Source of the DNA: Gemmatimonadota bacterium
GTDB taxonomy: Bacteria > JAAXHH01
Length of the DNA stretch: 52,180 bases
Direction: 5' to 3'
Assembly (NCBI GenBank): GCA_026702745.1
Contig: JAPPBT010000016.1
Span: forward strand, 1-52,180
A program made the position numbers and the translations under genes. The notes beneath the pieces were generated by a model. That model was not told the DNA's origin. It saw only the letters and a program-made list of their open reading frames with translations, and made no database searches. Each line of letters begins with the position of its first letter. The stretch's first letter is position 1. Positions 7,357-15,932 of this stretch are shown one piece after another.

Positions 7357-8585
7357 AACTGAACTTCTTCCAGATGCTCGCCCTGATGGGACCGGGGATC
7401 GCTGTCGCAGCCACGGGAGTGGGCGCCGGGGACATGATTTCGGCCACCAATGCCGGCGCGAATTTCGGCACGGTGCTGCTGTGGGCCCTCGTCTGGGGCG
7501 CCGTGCTCAAGTTCGCCCTGAACGAAGGAGTCGGTCGCTGGCAGCTTGCGACGGGCACCACACTCCTGGAAGGCTGGGTAAAGCGCCTCGGCAGGCCCGT
7601 CCAGTATTTCTTCCTGCTCTATCTCCTCATCTGGTCCTTCCTGGTCGGCGGGGGACTGCTTTCGGCCTCCGGCATCGCCGGCCACACGGTTTTTCCAGGG
7701 CTTTCGGTTGCGCAGTGGGGGGTCATCCACGCCCTGGCCGCGTGCGTCATGGTCTGGGCGGGCCGTTTCGGGTTCTTCCTGACCGTCATGAAGGTGCTCG
7801 TCGGCCTGATGTTCGTAAGCTTCCTGATCAGCGCCTGGGCCCTCCGCCCCGATCTCGGCGACCTCCTGCGCGGCATCGCCCTGCCGAGTGCGCCGTCGGG
7901 TTCGGTGGTCGCCGTTCTGAGCGTCCTGGGCGGCGTGGGCGGCAGCCTGTCGGTCATGTGCTACGGGTACTGGATCCGGGAAGCCGGCCGCGAGGGCAGC
8001 GAGTGGCTCAAGGGCATACGGATCGATCTCGGCGGCGCCTATATCCTGACGGGGTTCTTTGGCATAGCCGTCATGATTCTCGGCGCGCAGATACGTCCCG
8101 AAGCCGTGGGCATCGATATCGTCCTGGGCATGGCGGACCGGCTGGAATTGGCACTGGGACCCTTCGGGCGGTGGTCCCTCTACCTGGGCTTCTGGGCCGC
8201 GGTCATCACCTCGGTGCTGGGGGTCTGGCAAGGCATCCCCTACCTGTTCGCCGATTTCATGGCGCTGTTCAAAAGGGCGTCCAGCGAGGCCCGGGAGGCC
8301 ATGGTCCGGACCGATTCCCGGTACTACCGCGGGTTCCTGCTGTTCCTGACCTTTCCGACCATGGTCCTGCTGCTTTTCGACCGGCCGGTTTCCATCGTCA
8401 TCATCTATACGGTGGTCGGCGCCTTCTTCATGCCGTTCCTGGCCGGCACCCTGCTGTACATGAACTCGAAACGTGAATGGGTCGGAAACCTGAAGACGGG
8501 GTGGCTGCTGAACGTACTCCTCGTCCTCGCACTGGTCCTCTTCCTGTATCTCGGCGTAAATCAGTTGATCGACGCCGTGGGTTGA
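7353..8585 (+). CDS. Nramp-like membrane transporter with altered metal site
   Basis: The protein of about 410 residues has around 11 hydrophobic helices and aligns by eye with Nramp/MntH transporters from TM1 onward (LMGPGIAVAATG, then NAGANFG and ATGTTLLEGW). The TM1 metal-binding DPGN is replaced by GAGD (residues 24-27). The TM6 MPH motif reads M202-C-Y. The metal-ligating Asp and Asn are therefore absent, so classic manganese or iron transport is doubtful. The gene is coupled to the sugar isomerase: TTG 7353 overlaps its stop. ATG 7374 is a reasonable alternative start. The context suggests transport linked to the sugar pathway, or a different cation. Confidence 0.8.
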   Translation: MKLNFFQMLALMGPGIAVAATGVGAGDMISATNAGANFGTVLLWALVWGAVLKFALNEGVGRWQLATGTTLLEGWVKRLGRPVQYFFLLYLLIWSFLVGGGLLSASGIAGHTVFPGLSVAQWGVIHALAACVMVWAGRFGFFLTVMKVLVGLMFVSFLISAWALRPDLGDLLRGIALPSAPSGSVVAVLSVLGGVGGSLSVMCYGYWIREAGREGSEWLKGIRIDLGGAYILTGFFGIAVMILGAQIRPEAVGIDIVLGMADRLELALGPFGRWSLYLGFWAAVITSVLGVWQGIPYLFADFMALFKRASSEAREAMVRTDSRYYRGFLLFLTFPTMVLLLFDRPVSIVIIYTVVGAFFMPFLAGTLLYMNSKREWVGNLKTGWLLNVLLVLALVLFLYLGVNQLIDAVG

Positions 8586-8691
8586 CCCGGGCGATCATTC
8601 GGCCGACCTTGAGATTAGGCGGCCGGTCCTCGCGATCTTGCGGAGCACCCGACCCCGGCGATCGGTCGATCGATGAACCGGAGCGGCGGCC

Positions 8692-9855
8692 ATGGCCTCG
8701 AAAATCGGCATCGGCATCATCGGCATGGGGTGGATGGGCATGGTACACGGCCGCGCCTACCACCAGGTCCGGCAGCGCTTTCCCGAAAGCGTGCTGTTAC
8801 CGCAACTGGTCGTCTGCGCCGACGACGTGGCCGCGCGATGCGAGCAGGCCCGGGACATGCTGGGATTCACCAGGACCACGACGGACTGGCGCGAAGTCAT
8901 GGAAGACCCGGACGTATCCGTGGTCAATATCACCGCGCCGAACCATCTCCACCTGGACATGGTCCGGGCCGCCGCAGCGGCAGGCAAGCATATCTTCTGT
9001 GAGAAGCCCGTGGGTTGCTCCCCCGCGGAAACGGCCGAAATCGCCCGGACAGCCGCCGAAGCAGGCGTGCTGAGCTGGGTCGGTTACAACTACCGGTGGG
9101 CGCCGCTGGTGCAGCATACGCGAACGCTTGTCGCCGACGGTGCGCTGGGCGACCTCACCCACTATCGCGGCCGGTTCTTCGCGGGCTACGCGAGCCATCC
9201 CGACGGCGTGCTCTCCTGGCGCTTCCGAAGAGAGGATGCCGGGAGCGGCGCCCTGGGCGATCTCATGTCCCACGTCGTCGACATGGCCCACCTCCTCGCG
9301 GGTCCCATCAGACGCGTGGTGGGGCAGAAGGCGCTGATCATCGAAGACCGGCCTGTCGCGCCGGCCGGCGAGGGAACCCACTTCTCCGTCGGGACCGGCG
9401 GGCAGCGCGAACCCGTGACGAATGAAGACTACGCCGGAGCACTGGTGGAGTTCGAGAATGGCGCCCGGGGGACCTTCGAAGTCGACCGCGTGATCCAGGG
9501 AACGAAATGCCAGATGGCCTTCGAGATCCACGGCACGAGGGGCGCGGTCCGATGGGACTTCGAGCGCATGAACGAACTGCAGTGGTACACGGTCGACGGT
9601 CCGCAGGACGGGTTCGTCACGCTGCAGAGCGGCCCGGCCTATCCCGGGCATGTACACTTCAACCCCGGGCCGGCCGTGGGACTCGGATACAACGACCTCA
9701 AGGCGATCGAGACCTCTCACTTCCTGCAGTCCATCGCGGCGGGCAGGCAGGGCGAGCCCGGCTTCAGTGAAGCGCGGGCCGTGGCCGAGGTGCTGGCCGC
9801 AGTGGAGCGCTCCTGGTCGTCCGACCGATGGGAAACGGTGCAGGAAATCGGCTGA
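8692..9855 (+). CDS. Gfo/Idh/MocA-family oxidoreductase
   Basis: The 387-residue enzyme has a Rossmann GMGWMG at residues 11-16 and the catalytic E104-K105-P106. It keeps the C-terminal domain with a YNYRWAPLVQH segment and a long insertion, typical of inositol/sugar dehydrogenases. GGAG sits eight bases before the ATG. It follows the transporter by 106 bases and precedes iolD by 92, in the same direction. It is the likeliest inositol-dehydrogenase-like (IolG-type) partner of IolD, but the family is too broad to assign a substrate. Confidence 0.9.
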   Translation: MASKIGIGIIGMGWMGMVHGRAYHQVRQRFPESVLLPQLVVCADDVAARCEQARDMLGFTRTTTDWREVMEDPDVSVVNITAPNHLHLDMVRAAAAAGKHIFCEKPVGCSPAETAEIARTAAEAGVLSWVGYNYRWAPLVQHTRTLVADGALGDLTHYRGRFFAGYASHPDGVLSWRFRREDAGSGALGDLMSHVVDMAHLLAGPIRRVVGQKALIIEDRPVAPAGEGTHFSVGTGGQREPVTNEDYAGALVEFENGARGTFEVDRVIQGTKCQMAFEIHGTRGAVRWDFERMNELQWYTVDGPQDGFVTLQSGPAYPGHVHFNPGPAVGLGYNDLKAIETSHFLQSIAAGRQGEPGFSEARAVAEVLAAVERSWSSDRWETVQEIG

Positions 9856-9947
9856 GTTACCTGGCGCCGGCTATCGACTGATCGATCGCGGCCGGCCGGC
9901 ACCGCCCGAATCGACCGGGACCAGGTATCTAAACGAAGGAGCAGATC

Positions 9948-11837
9948 ATGGCATATCCCCACGATAAGGTCCGCCTGACCACGGCGCAGGCGGTGGTCAA
10001 GTACCTGTCCGTGCAGTACAGCGAGCGCGACGGCGTGGAGCGTCGTTTCATCCCCGCCATATTCGGCATATTCGGCCATGGGAACGTGGCCGGGCTGGGC
10101 CAGGCCCTCTTCGAGTACGGACAGGACCTGACCTACCACCAGCCCTGCAACGAGCAGTCCATGGTGCACACGGCCTCGGGATACGCCAAGGTGAACCACC
10201 GCATGGCCACCATAGCGTGCACGGCCTCTATCGGTCCGGGATCGACCAACATGCTGTCCGGCGCGGCCACGGCCACGATCAACCGCCTGCCCGTGCTCCT
10301 GCTGCCGTCCGACTACTACGCCACCCGGTACCAGGGTCCGGTGCTGCAGGAACTCGAGCACCCGGTGTCAGCCGAGGTGAGCGTCAACGACTGTTTCCGC
10401 CCGGTCAGCCGCTTCTTCGACCGGATCAACCGGCCCGAACAACTGCTGACCGCCCTGCCGGAAGCCATGCGCGTCCTTACCGATCCGGCGGATACGGGCG
10501 CGGTGACGATCTCGCTGCCCCAGGACGTGCAGGCCCACGCCTACGACTACCCGGCCCACTTCTTCGAGAAACGGGTGTGGCGCGTGGAGCGCAGGCCGCC
10601 GACGAAAGCGCGAATCGCGGAGGCGGTCGAGTTGCTGAAAGGGGCGAAGCGGCCGATGATCATCGCGGGTGGCGGCGTCCACTACTCGGAAGCCTGGGAC
10701 GCCCTCGCGGCCTTCGCCGAGACCTGCGGCATCCCCGTGGGAGAGACCTTCGGCGGCAAGGGCGCCATGCGCGAAGCCTCGGACTGGGCGATCGGCGGGT
10801 TCGGCGTGACCGGCACACCCGCAGGTGCCAGAATCGCCGCCGAGGCCGACCTGGTCATCGCCGTGGGGACGCGGCTGACCGATTTTTCCACCGGATCGCA
10901 GTCGGTCTTTGCGAATCCCGACGTCCGGTTCATCGGCATCAATGTGGCTGGCCACGACGCCTACAAGCAGGGCGCCCTGCCGGTCACGGCCGACGCCCTG
11001 GAGGCGCTGACCGCCCTGGCCGAAGCCGCAAGGGAAGCCGGCATCCGGCCCGACGACACGTACAAAGCGGAGATCGGCCGCCACATGGACGCCTACCACA
11101 GGTCGCTGAAAGAAGAAGTGTACGTCGACCATCCCGGTGAGGCCATGAGCCAGGCCCGGCTCATCCAGACCCTGAACAGCGAAGCCCGGGAAGGCGACTG
11201 CGTCATCGCCGCCGCCGGCAGCCCGCCGGGCGACCTGCACCGGCTGTGGGACGTGACGGGCGGCGCGGCCTGTTACCTGGAATTCGGCTATTCGTGCATG
11301 GGCTGGGAACTGCCGGCCGGACTGGGCACCCGCATGGCCGGGACACACGACGAAATCTATGTCTACATCGGCGACGGGACCTACCTGATGAATCCCACCG
11401 AACTCATGACCGCCATGCAGGAGGGCCTCAAGGTGACCGTCGTCATCTCCGAGAACCACGGTTACCAGATCATCCGGGCCCTGCAGATGGCCCGGGCGGG
11501 CCGGTCCTTCGGCAACGAGTTCCGCGGTCGGGACGCCGGTTCGGACCGTCTCGAAGGGGAATACCTGGAGATCGATTTCGCGGCCAACGCCAGGAGTTTC
11601 GGCGCACGGGCGTGGCACGTGAAGTCACCGGACGAGCTGCAGAAGGCGCTCCGGGAAGCCCGGGCGGAGACGCGGGCCTGCGTAATCGTGTGCGAGACCG
11701 AGAAACACCGCTACCTGCCGCCGTCCGACGTATGGTGGGACATCGCTTCCGCCGAGGCGACCAACGATCCCATGACGCGGAAACTACGCGAAGGTTACGA
11801 GGCCGAACGGCGCACCAGCCAGCGGTTCCACTACTAG
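9948..11837 (+). CDS. iolD: 3D-trihydroxycyclohexane-1,2-dione hydrolase (IolD-like), ThDP-dependent
   Basis: The 629-residue length is normal for IolD, which opens the inositol ring by hydrolysing 3D-(3,5/4)-trihydroxycyclohexane-1,2-dione to 5-deoxyglucuronate. It shows the three-part ThDP-enzyme layout. The N-terminal pyrimidine-binding domain carries the catalytic Glu in CNEQSMVH. The middle domain is Rossmann-like (IAGGGVHYSEAW). The C-terminal domain has GDGTYLMNPTEL, the Mg/diphosphate-binding GDG...N motif. The opening LTTAQAVVKYL and the FGIFGHGNV stretch are characteristic of IolD rather than acetolactate synthase. A strong AAGGAG lies six bases before the ATG. Another hydrolytic ThDP enzyme on a related cyclic polyol remains possible because iolB and iolC are not in the window. 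Confidence 0.9.
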   Translation: MAYPHDKVRLTTAQAVVKYLSVQYSERDGVERRFIPAIFGIFGHGNVAGLGQALFEYGQDLTYHQPCNEQSMVHTASGYAKVNHRMATIACTASIGPGSTNMLSGAATATINRLPVLLLPSDYYATRYQGPVLQELEHPVSAEVSVNDCFRPVSRFFDRINRPEQLLTALPEAMRVLTDPADTGAVTISLPQDVQAHAYDYPAHFFEKRVWRVERRPPTKARIAEAVELLKGAKRPMIIAGGGVHYSEAWDALAAFAETCGIPVGETFGGKGAMREASDWAIGGFGVTGTPAGARIAAEADLVIAVGTRLTDFSTGSQSVFANPDVRFIGINVAGHDAYKQGALPVTADALEALTALAEAAREAGIRPDDTYKAEIGRHMDAYHRSLKEEVYVDHPGEAMSQARLIQTLNSEAREGDCVIAAAGSPPGDLHRLWDVTGGAACYLEFGYSCMGWELPAGLGTRMAGTHDEIYVYIGDGTYLMNPTELMTAMQEGLKVTVVISENHGYQIIRALQMARAGRSFGNEFRGRDAGSDRLEGEYLEIDFAANARSFGARAWHVKSPDELQKALREARAETRACVIVCETEKHRYLPPSDVWWDIASAEATNDPMTRKLREGYEAERRTSQRFHY

Positions 11838-11926
11838 CGATAGTTCCGCGACGCCACATTTAACGCGCTTGCTTCGCCGCGCTCACGATGCGGCGTCCTA
11901 AGGGAGAAGGATATGAGGAGGATTCC

Positions 11927-12811
11927 GTGAACATCCGCATCGGCAGCGCGCCGGATTCCTGGGGCGTCTGGTTTCCCGACGATCCGAGGCAGACTCCGTG
12001 GCGGCGATTCATGGACGAGGTGGCCGAAGCCGGCTACACGTGGATCGAGCTGGGGCCCTATGGTTATCTGCCCACGGAGATCGACCGGCTGCAGCGGGAG
12101 CTTGCGGCGCATAACCTGAAGGTGACCAGCGCCTTCGCCATGGGGAACCTCGAGGATCCGGACCGCTGGCACGAATTGGAGCAGCAGGTGTTGGGCGCGG
12201 GAGAACTGCTGGCCGCCACCGGCGCCGGTTTTCTCGTCCTGATCGACGGGACCTACTCCGACCTGTTCACCGGCGAACTGATCGAACCCCGGACCCTGGA
12301 CGACGAAAACTGGCGGCGCCTTATCGACACGACCCACCGCGTGGCCGATCTCGCCCGCAGCTCATTCGGACTCCATCTCGTGTTCCACCCCCACGCGGAG
12401 ACCCACGTCGAATACGAGGAACAGATCGAACGCTTCCTGGCGGATACAGACCGCGGGCGCGTGTCGCTGTGTTTCGACGTGGGCCACCACGCCTACCGCG
12501 GCGGAGATCCGGTGGCCTTCCTCGAAAAACATCGCGACCGGATCCCCTACCTCCATCTCAAAAGCGTGGATCCGGAGAAACAGCGGAAGGTGGAAGCCGA
12601 GCACATCCCCTTCGCCGACGCGGTGGCCATGGACCTGTTCTGCGAACCTTCGGTGGGTCTGGTCGATTTTCCGGCACTGCTTAGGCTGCTGAAGCGCATC
12701 GACTACGACGGTTACGCTATCGTGGAACAGGACATGTATCCGGCGCCTTTCGACAAACCCTTCCCGATCGCGAAGCGTACGCTCGAGTATTTGCGGGAAA
12801 TCGGGTTTTAG
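11927..12811 (+). CDS. IolE/sugar isomerase-like TIM-barrel protein
   Basis: The 294-residue protein opens with IRIGSAPDSWGVWFPDDPRQ, typical of xylose-isomerase-like proteins found next to inositol genes. IolE/MocC members dehydrate 2-keto-myo-inositol. Candidate metal ligands are Glu in WIELGPYG, His in LVFHPHAETH, Asp in CFDVGHHAY and Glu in AIVEQDM. The start is GTG 11927 because a perfect AGGAGG stands five bases before it; an ATG at 11888 would put that site inside the coding region. It follows iolD by 89 bases, so a dehydratase or isomerase step directly before IolD is a sensible inference, though sequence alone cannot separate IolE from IolI or IolH types. Confidence 0.85.
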   Translation: MNIRIGSAPDSWGVWFPDDPRQTPWRRFMDEVAEAGYTWIELGPYGYLPTEIDRLQRELAAHNLKVTSAFAMGNLEDPDRWHELEQQVLGAGELLAATGAGFLVLIDGTYSDLFTGELIEPRTLDDENWRRLIDTTHRVADLARSSFGLHLVFHPHAETHVEYEEQIERFLADTDRGRVSLCFDVGHHAYRGGDPVAFLEKHRDRIPYLHLKSVDPEKQRKVEAEHIPFADAVAMDLFCEPSVGLVDFPALLRLLKRIDYDGYAIVEQDMYPAPFDKPFPIAKRTLEYLREIGF

Positions 12812-12813
12812 CT

Positions 12814-12859
12814 ACGCGGCGGGCCTTACGAACGGCGATTCCAGGGACGCGGCGGGCCT
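12814..12859. repeat. 13-bp direct repeat after the iolE-like gene
   Basis: ACGCGGCGGGCCT occurs at 12814-12826 and again at 12847-12859. It lies between two convergent genes; no hairpin with a T-run is present. Confidence 0.6.
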
Positions 12860-12874
12860 GATCTACAGGTCCGG

Positions 12875-13351
12875 TCACCCGGCTCGAGCCTGCCGCCTTC
12901 GCATCGCCCCCGGCAGCCAGATGAACAGCGTACCCAATGAGACGCTCCAGACCGATCCGGCGAGGAAGGTGCCCCCCGCAACCATGGCGCCGTTCAGAAT
13001 GGTCATGACCGGTCCCTCATCATCGAAAACCCTCACGAAGTTCTGCGGTGAGAACCGTCCGTGATCCAGGCCTGCGAATAACGCGGTACTGTAAGAAACC
13101 AGGTTTGGAATGAACCAGACCAGGAATACCACGACGAGCAGCGACCCCGCCACCCGCCTCCAGGCCAGATGGTCCCACCTGCCTTTCAGACCGTAGTAAA
13201 GGTACGCCAGGGGCATCAGGAAGTACACGCCGATGAACATGGACTGTTCAGGCGCGACGAAATCCAGCAGCAGGCGCGTCGCCGCGACGATCCAGCCGAA
13301 GAAAACGAGCCCGCGGATGTCTGACCAGAGCGACGGTTGATCCGATGTCAT
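12875..13351 (-). CDS. Small integral membrane protein, unknown
   Basis: The 158-residue protein has four hydrophobic stretches (around GLVFFGWIVAATRLLLDFV, MFIGVYFLMPLAYLYY, VAGSLLVVVFLVWFI and MVAGGTFLAGSVW). Loops are short, and the C-terminus is basic (AMRRRQARAG), suggesting a cytoplasmic end. No family was recognised. The start at 13351 is supported by GGGAG eight bases upstream; earlier in-frame ATGs at 13369 and beyond are possible. It lies 72 bases after rmlC on the same strand and may share its transcript. No functional link can be read. Confidence 0.6.
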   Translation of the reverse strand: MTSDQPSLWSDIRGLVFFGWIVAATRLLLDFVAPEQSMFIGVYFLMPLAYLYYGLKGRWDHLAWRRVAGSLLVVVFLVWFIPNLVSYSTALFAGLDHGRFSPQNFVRVFDDEGPVMTILNGAMVAGGTFLAGSVWSVSLGTLFIWLPGAMRRRQARAG

Positions 13352-13423
13352 AAAGGTTCTCCCATTCATTGAAGCATGCATTACGCCGTGGTACTGCTGT
13401 TGCACGACGACATTGCTGCGCGT

Positions 13424-14053
13424 TCAGTACATAAAGTTCGAGGACCGTGCATCCGCAAGCCAGCCGTTCAAGGTAAACGCGTCCCGGTCCTTTTCGGACA
13501 GGATGGGTTCTCCCGTGACGATCTCGTCGAATGCGCGCTTCATCGCGCGATCGCAAAGCGACCAGTCCAGGTCAGTTGCCAGGGGCGAAATGCCGGCCTC
13601 GTTGCCGGGGCTGTACTCCCCGCTGCACAGGTACTCCAGGAGGCAGTCGGTCAGGCAGAAGAAACCGTGGGCGAAACCCGGCGGCACCCAGATCCACTCG
13701 GCATGATCCACATCAGGTTCTTCCGAAATATCACGTGCAACGATCTTGCCCAGGGTGGGCGAACCCAGCCGGATATCGAGTGCCAGGTCCACAATGCGGC
13801 CCCTGACGGCGCGGACCAGTTTTCCCATGTGGGGGTTCCACTGGAAATGGAGGCCTCGGACCACGCCGGCGCGGGAGAAACTCTCGTTGATTTGTAGAAA
13901 CCGGACATCGCGGAGAAACGCCGTCTCCGGGTTGCTGGAAAGATCCCCCAGCCGGTAGGACTCGGTGAAGTACCCCCGGTCATCCCTGAAGCGGCCGAAG
14001 CGCACTACTTTCAACTCGGGGATCACGAGGGATTCAACGGTTTCGATCTTCAA
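13424..14053 (-). CDS. rfbC: dTDP-4-dehydrorhamnose 3,5-epimerase (RmlC-like)
   Basis: The 209-residue cupin fits RmlC, which epimerises C3 and C5 of dTDP-4-keto-6-deoxyglucose for rhamnose in LPS or capsule. Typical segments are FRDDRGYFTESYR, the catalytic-His region RGLHFQWNPHMGKLVRAVRG, and WVPPGFAHGFFCLTD. The TTG start at 14053 has AAGGAG six bases upstream. Longer in-frame starts would extend through that site into a non-conserved sequence. No rmlA, rmlB or rmlD is adjacent, so the pathway partners are elsewhere or this enzyme serves another deoxysugar. It is divergent from the PhyH gene at 14253 across a 199-base spacer. Confidence 0.88.
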   Translation of the reverse strand: MKIETVESLVIPELKVVRFGRFRDDRGYFTESYRLGDLSSNPETAFLRDVRFLQINESFSRAGVVRGLHFQWNPHMGKLVRAVRGRIVDLALDIRLGSPTLGKIVARDISEEPDVDHAEWIWVPPGFAHGFFCLTDCLLEYLCSGEYSPGNEAGISPLATDLDWSLCDRAMKRAFDEIVTGEPILSEKDRDAFTLNGWLADARSSNFMY

Positions 14054-14252
14054 GTGCTTCTCCTTTCTTGAGCGTTCGTACGCACGCTGAAGATAGACCG
14101 GTGAGGAAGATCCGGGCAAGGAGGAAATCCTGCGTGCTACACCGTCATGCCTGACACCGTAAGTCCGTCGCGCTTGACAGCGTCGGATCGTTGCTGTTGA
14201 TTCCCGAATACACCAGCGCCACTATCCTGAATCGAGAAGAAAGAAGTCACGA

Positions 14253-14975
14253 ATGACCGCAGAATCCGGTCCCACCCCGACGGAATGGAAACAGTGGGAG
14301 GAACAGGGATATCTCGTCTTCGAGGACGCGATTCAGGGCGATATGCTGGAGCGCCTCCAGAAGGCTTTCGACCACTGGGCCGCCGCCTGCAAATCAGATT
14401 GGTTGGACAGGGTCGCCCGGGGGGAACTCGCGGCGACCTATTTCGACATTCCCAACGTGCTGGAAAAGGACGAGGTCTTCATCGACATCCTCGACCAGCC
14501 GCGTTACTTCGAATTCGTGAGGGCCTTTACCGAAGACGACATGATCTTCATCGGCGAGCAGGTCCGGACGACGCCGATCTGGCCCATGGGTTACACGGGA
14601 TGGCATCCCGACGTCCCCCCGGATCATCCGCTCCATATCAAGGTGCAGGTCTATGTGGACGACGTCGAGCGCGGCGGCGGGGAATTTGCCTACGTCCCGG
14701 GCAGCCACCGGCCCGGCGCGGGGCCCTACCCCCGCGTAAAGAACCTCGAAGCCATGCCCGGCCACAAGCGGTTTCCGGGCAGTGCGGGAACGGCCATCAT
14801 GTTCAATACCTACGGATGGCACGTGGCCATGCATAACCAGACTGGAATCCCGCGTAAGTCGATCATCCTCACCTACGAAAAGCGTACGCCCGGGAAGATC
14901 GATCCCGATAGGTACGCCCACCTTGCCCCGTCGCTGAACACGCCGGACCGGCGCCGGTTTTTCGGGTTATCATAA
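14253..14975 (+). CDS. Phytanoyl-CoA dioxygenase (PhyH) family protein
   Basis: The 240-residue protein is a cupin-fold Fe(II)/2-oxoglutarate oxygenase. The iron-binding HxD is in GWHPDVPP. The distal His is probably in YGWHVAMHN, followed by RKSIILTYEKR carrying the 2-oxoglutarate Arg. YVPGSHRPGAG is the typical turn between them. It heads a three-gene run with an amidohydrolase 12 bases downstream and DUF3500. A TTGACA at 14174 with a weak TTGATT 17 bases later is a possible promoter. Bacterial PhyH proteins hydroxylate varied small molecules, so the substrate is unknown. Confidence 0.88.
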   Translation: MTAESGPTPTEWKQWEEQGYLVFEDAIQGDMLERLQKAFDHWAAACKSDWLDRVARGELAATYFDIPNVLEKDEVFIDILDQPRYFEFVRAFTEDDMIFIGEQVRTTPIWPMGYTGWHPDVPPDHPLHIKVQVYVDDVERGGGEFAYVPGSHRPGAGPYPRVKNLEAMPGHKRFPGSAGTAIMFNTYGWHVAMHNQTGIPRKSIILTYEKRTPGKIDPDRYAHLAPSLNTPDRRRFFGLS

Positions 14976-14987
14976 GCAGGGAGCCGC

Positions 14988-15887
14988 ATGCCACGTATCG
15001 ATGCCCACGGTCACGTATTCGCGAAGGTGACCCGCGAGTTTCCGAGAGAAGCTGGTGGGAGTACGCCTCCGGAACGGGAGGAAACGGTCGAAAAGCTGAT
15101 GTCCTACATGGCCGCCAGCGACATCGACCAGGCCATGTTGGTACAGATCGGCGGCACGAGCGTGGCGCAGCACGCCTACCTGCTCCATTGCCTCAGGTCT
15201 TATCCCGATCGCTTTCTGGGCATCGGGCTCATTCCCGAACCGGTCTACGGCGCGCCGGAGGAGCACATGGACCGGTTGACGGACGGAACGGGGATCGTGG
15301 GTTTTCGTCTCGGCATGGTCGGCGGCCCCCCGGATCCCTTTGATCCCGTAGACGTACGCACGTTCACGACCTACCCCATCTGGCGGCACGCGGCGGCGAA
15401 AGACCTCGTCCTATGGCTGTACGTGCGGGCGGAGGACGCCCACCTGATCGCCTGGCTCGTCGACGCCTTTCCCCAGGTGCGCGTCGTCATCAACCACCTG
15501 GGCATCTGTCCGGGACTGGGCAAGGGCCGAACGGACCAGTGGGGACGGCCGCAGATCGACATCGTGCCGTACAATCCGGCCTTTCACACCACGCACCGGC
15601 TGAGTACCTACGAAAACGTGACGATGAAACTGTCGGGCCACTACGCCTTCAGCAAAGAACCATACCCCTACCCCGATCTGGCGGGATGGCACAGGAACTT
15701 CCTGGGCACTTTCGGAGCCGACCGGCTCATGTGGGCCACGGACTTTCCGTGGATCTACGAGGAGCCGGGGTACGACAAGCTGGCGCATCTGATCGAAGAG
15801 ACCATGCCCGAAATCAAGCCCCATGAGTACGAGGCGATCATGGGCGGCACGGCCAGGCGGTTCCTGCGCTTTCCGGATCTGAAGTGA
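14988..15887 (+). CDS. Amidohydrolase 2-family metal-dependent hydrolase
   Basis: The 299-residue TIM-barrel protein begins with IDAHGHVF, the HxH metal ligands of strand 1. Further ligand candidates are RVVINHLGICPG on a middle strand and WATDFPWIYEEPGY near the C-terminus, where the Asp is the usual catalytic base. These are the marks of the ACMSD/LigJ-like amidohydrolase group, which hydrolyse lactones or decarboxylate. GGGAG is placed just before the ATG. It lies 12 bases after the PhyH gene, suggesting that the hydroxylated product is then hydrolysed or cleaved. The family is certain, the substrate unknown. Confidence 0.88.
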   Translation: MPRIDAHGHVFAKVTREFPREAGGSTPPEREETVEKLMSYMAASDIDQAMLVQIGGTSVAQHAYLLHCLRSYPDRFLGIGLIPEPVYGAPEEHMDRLTDGTGIVGFRLGMVGGPPDPFDPVDVRTFTTYPIWRHAAAKDLVLWLYVRAEDAHLIAWLVDAFPQVRVVINHLGICPGLGKGRTDQWGRPQIDIVPYNPAFHTTHRLSTYENVTMKLSGHYAFSKEPYPYPDLAGWHRNFLGTFGADRLMWATDFPWIYEEPGYDKLAHLIEETMPEIKPHEYEAIMGGTARRFLRFPDLK

Positions 15888-15932
15888 TACGGATCGCAAC
15901 ATTATGCGTCTACGTTCCGATCGGAGACCAAA

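Noticed and set aside
10217-11618. Long frames on both strands across iolD
   Set aside because: They are shadows of the ThDP enzyme; their translations are Arg/Gly-rich without domains.
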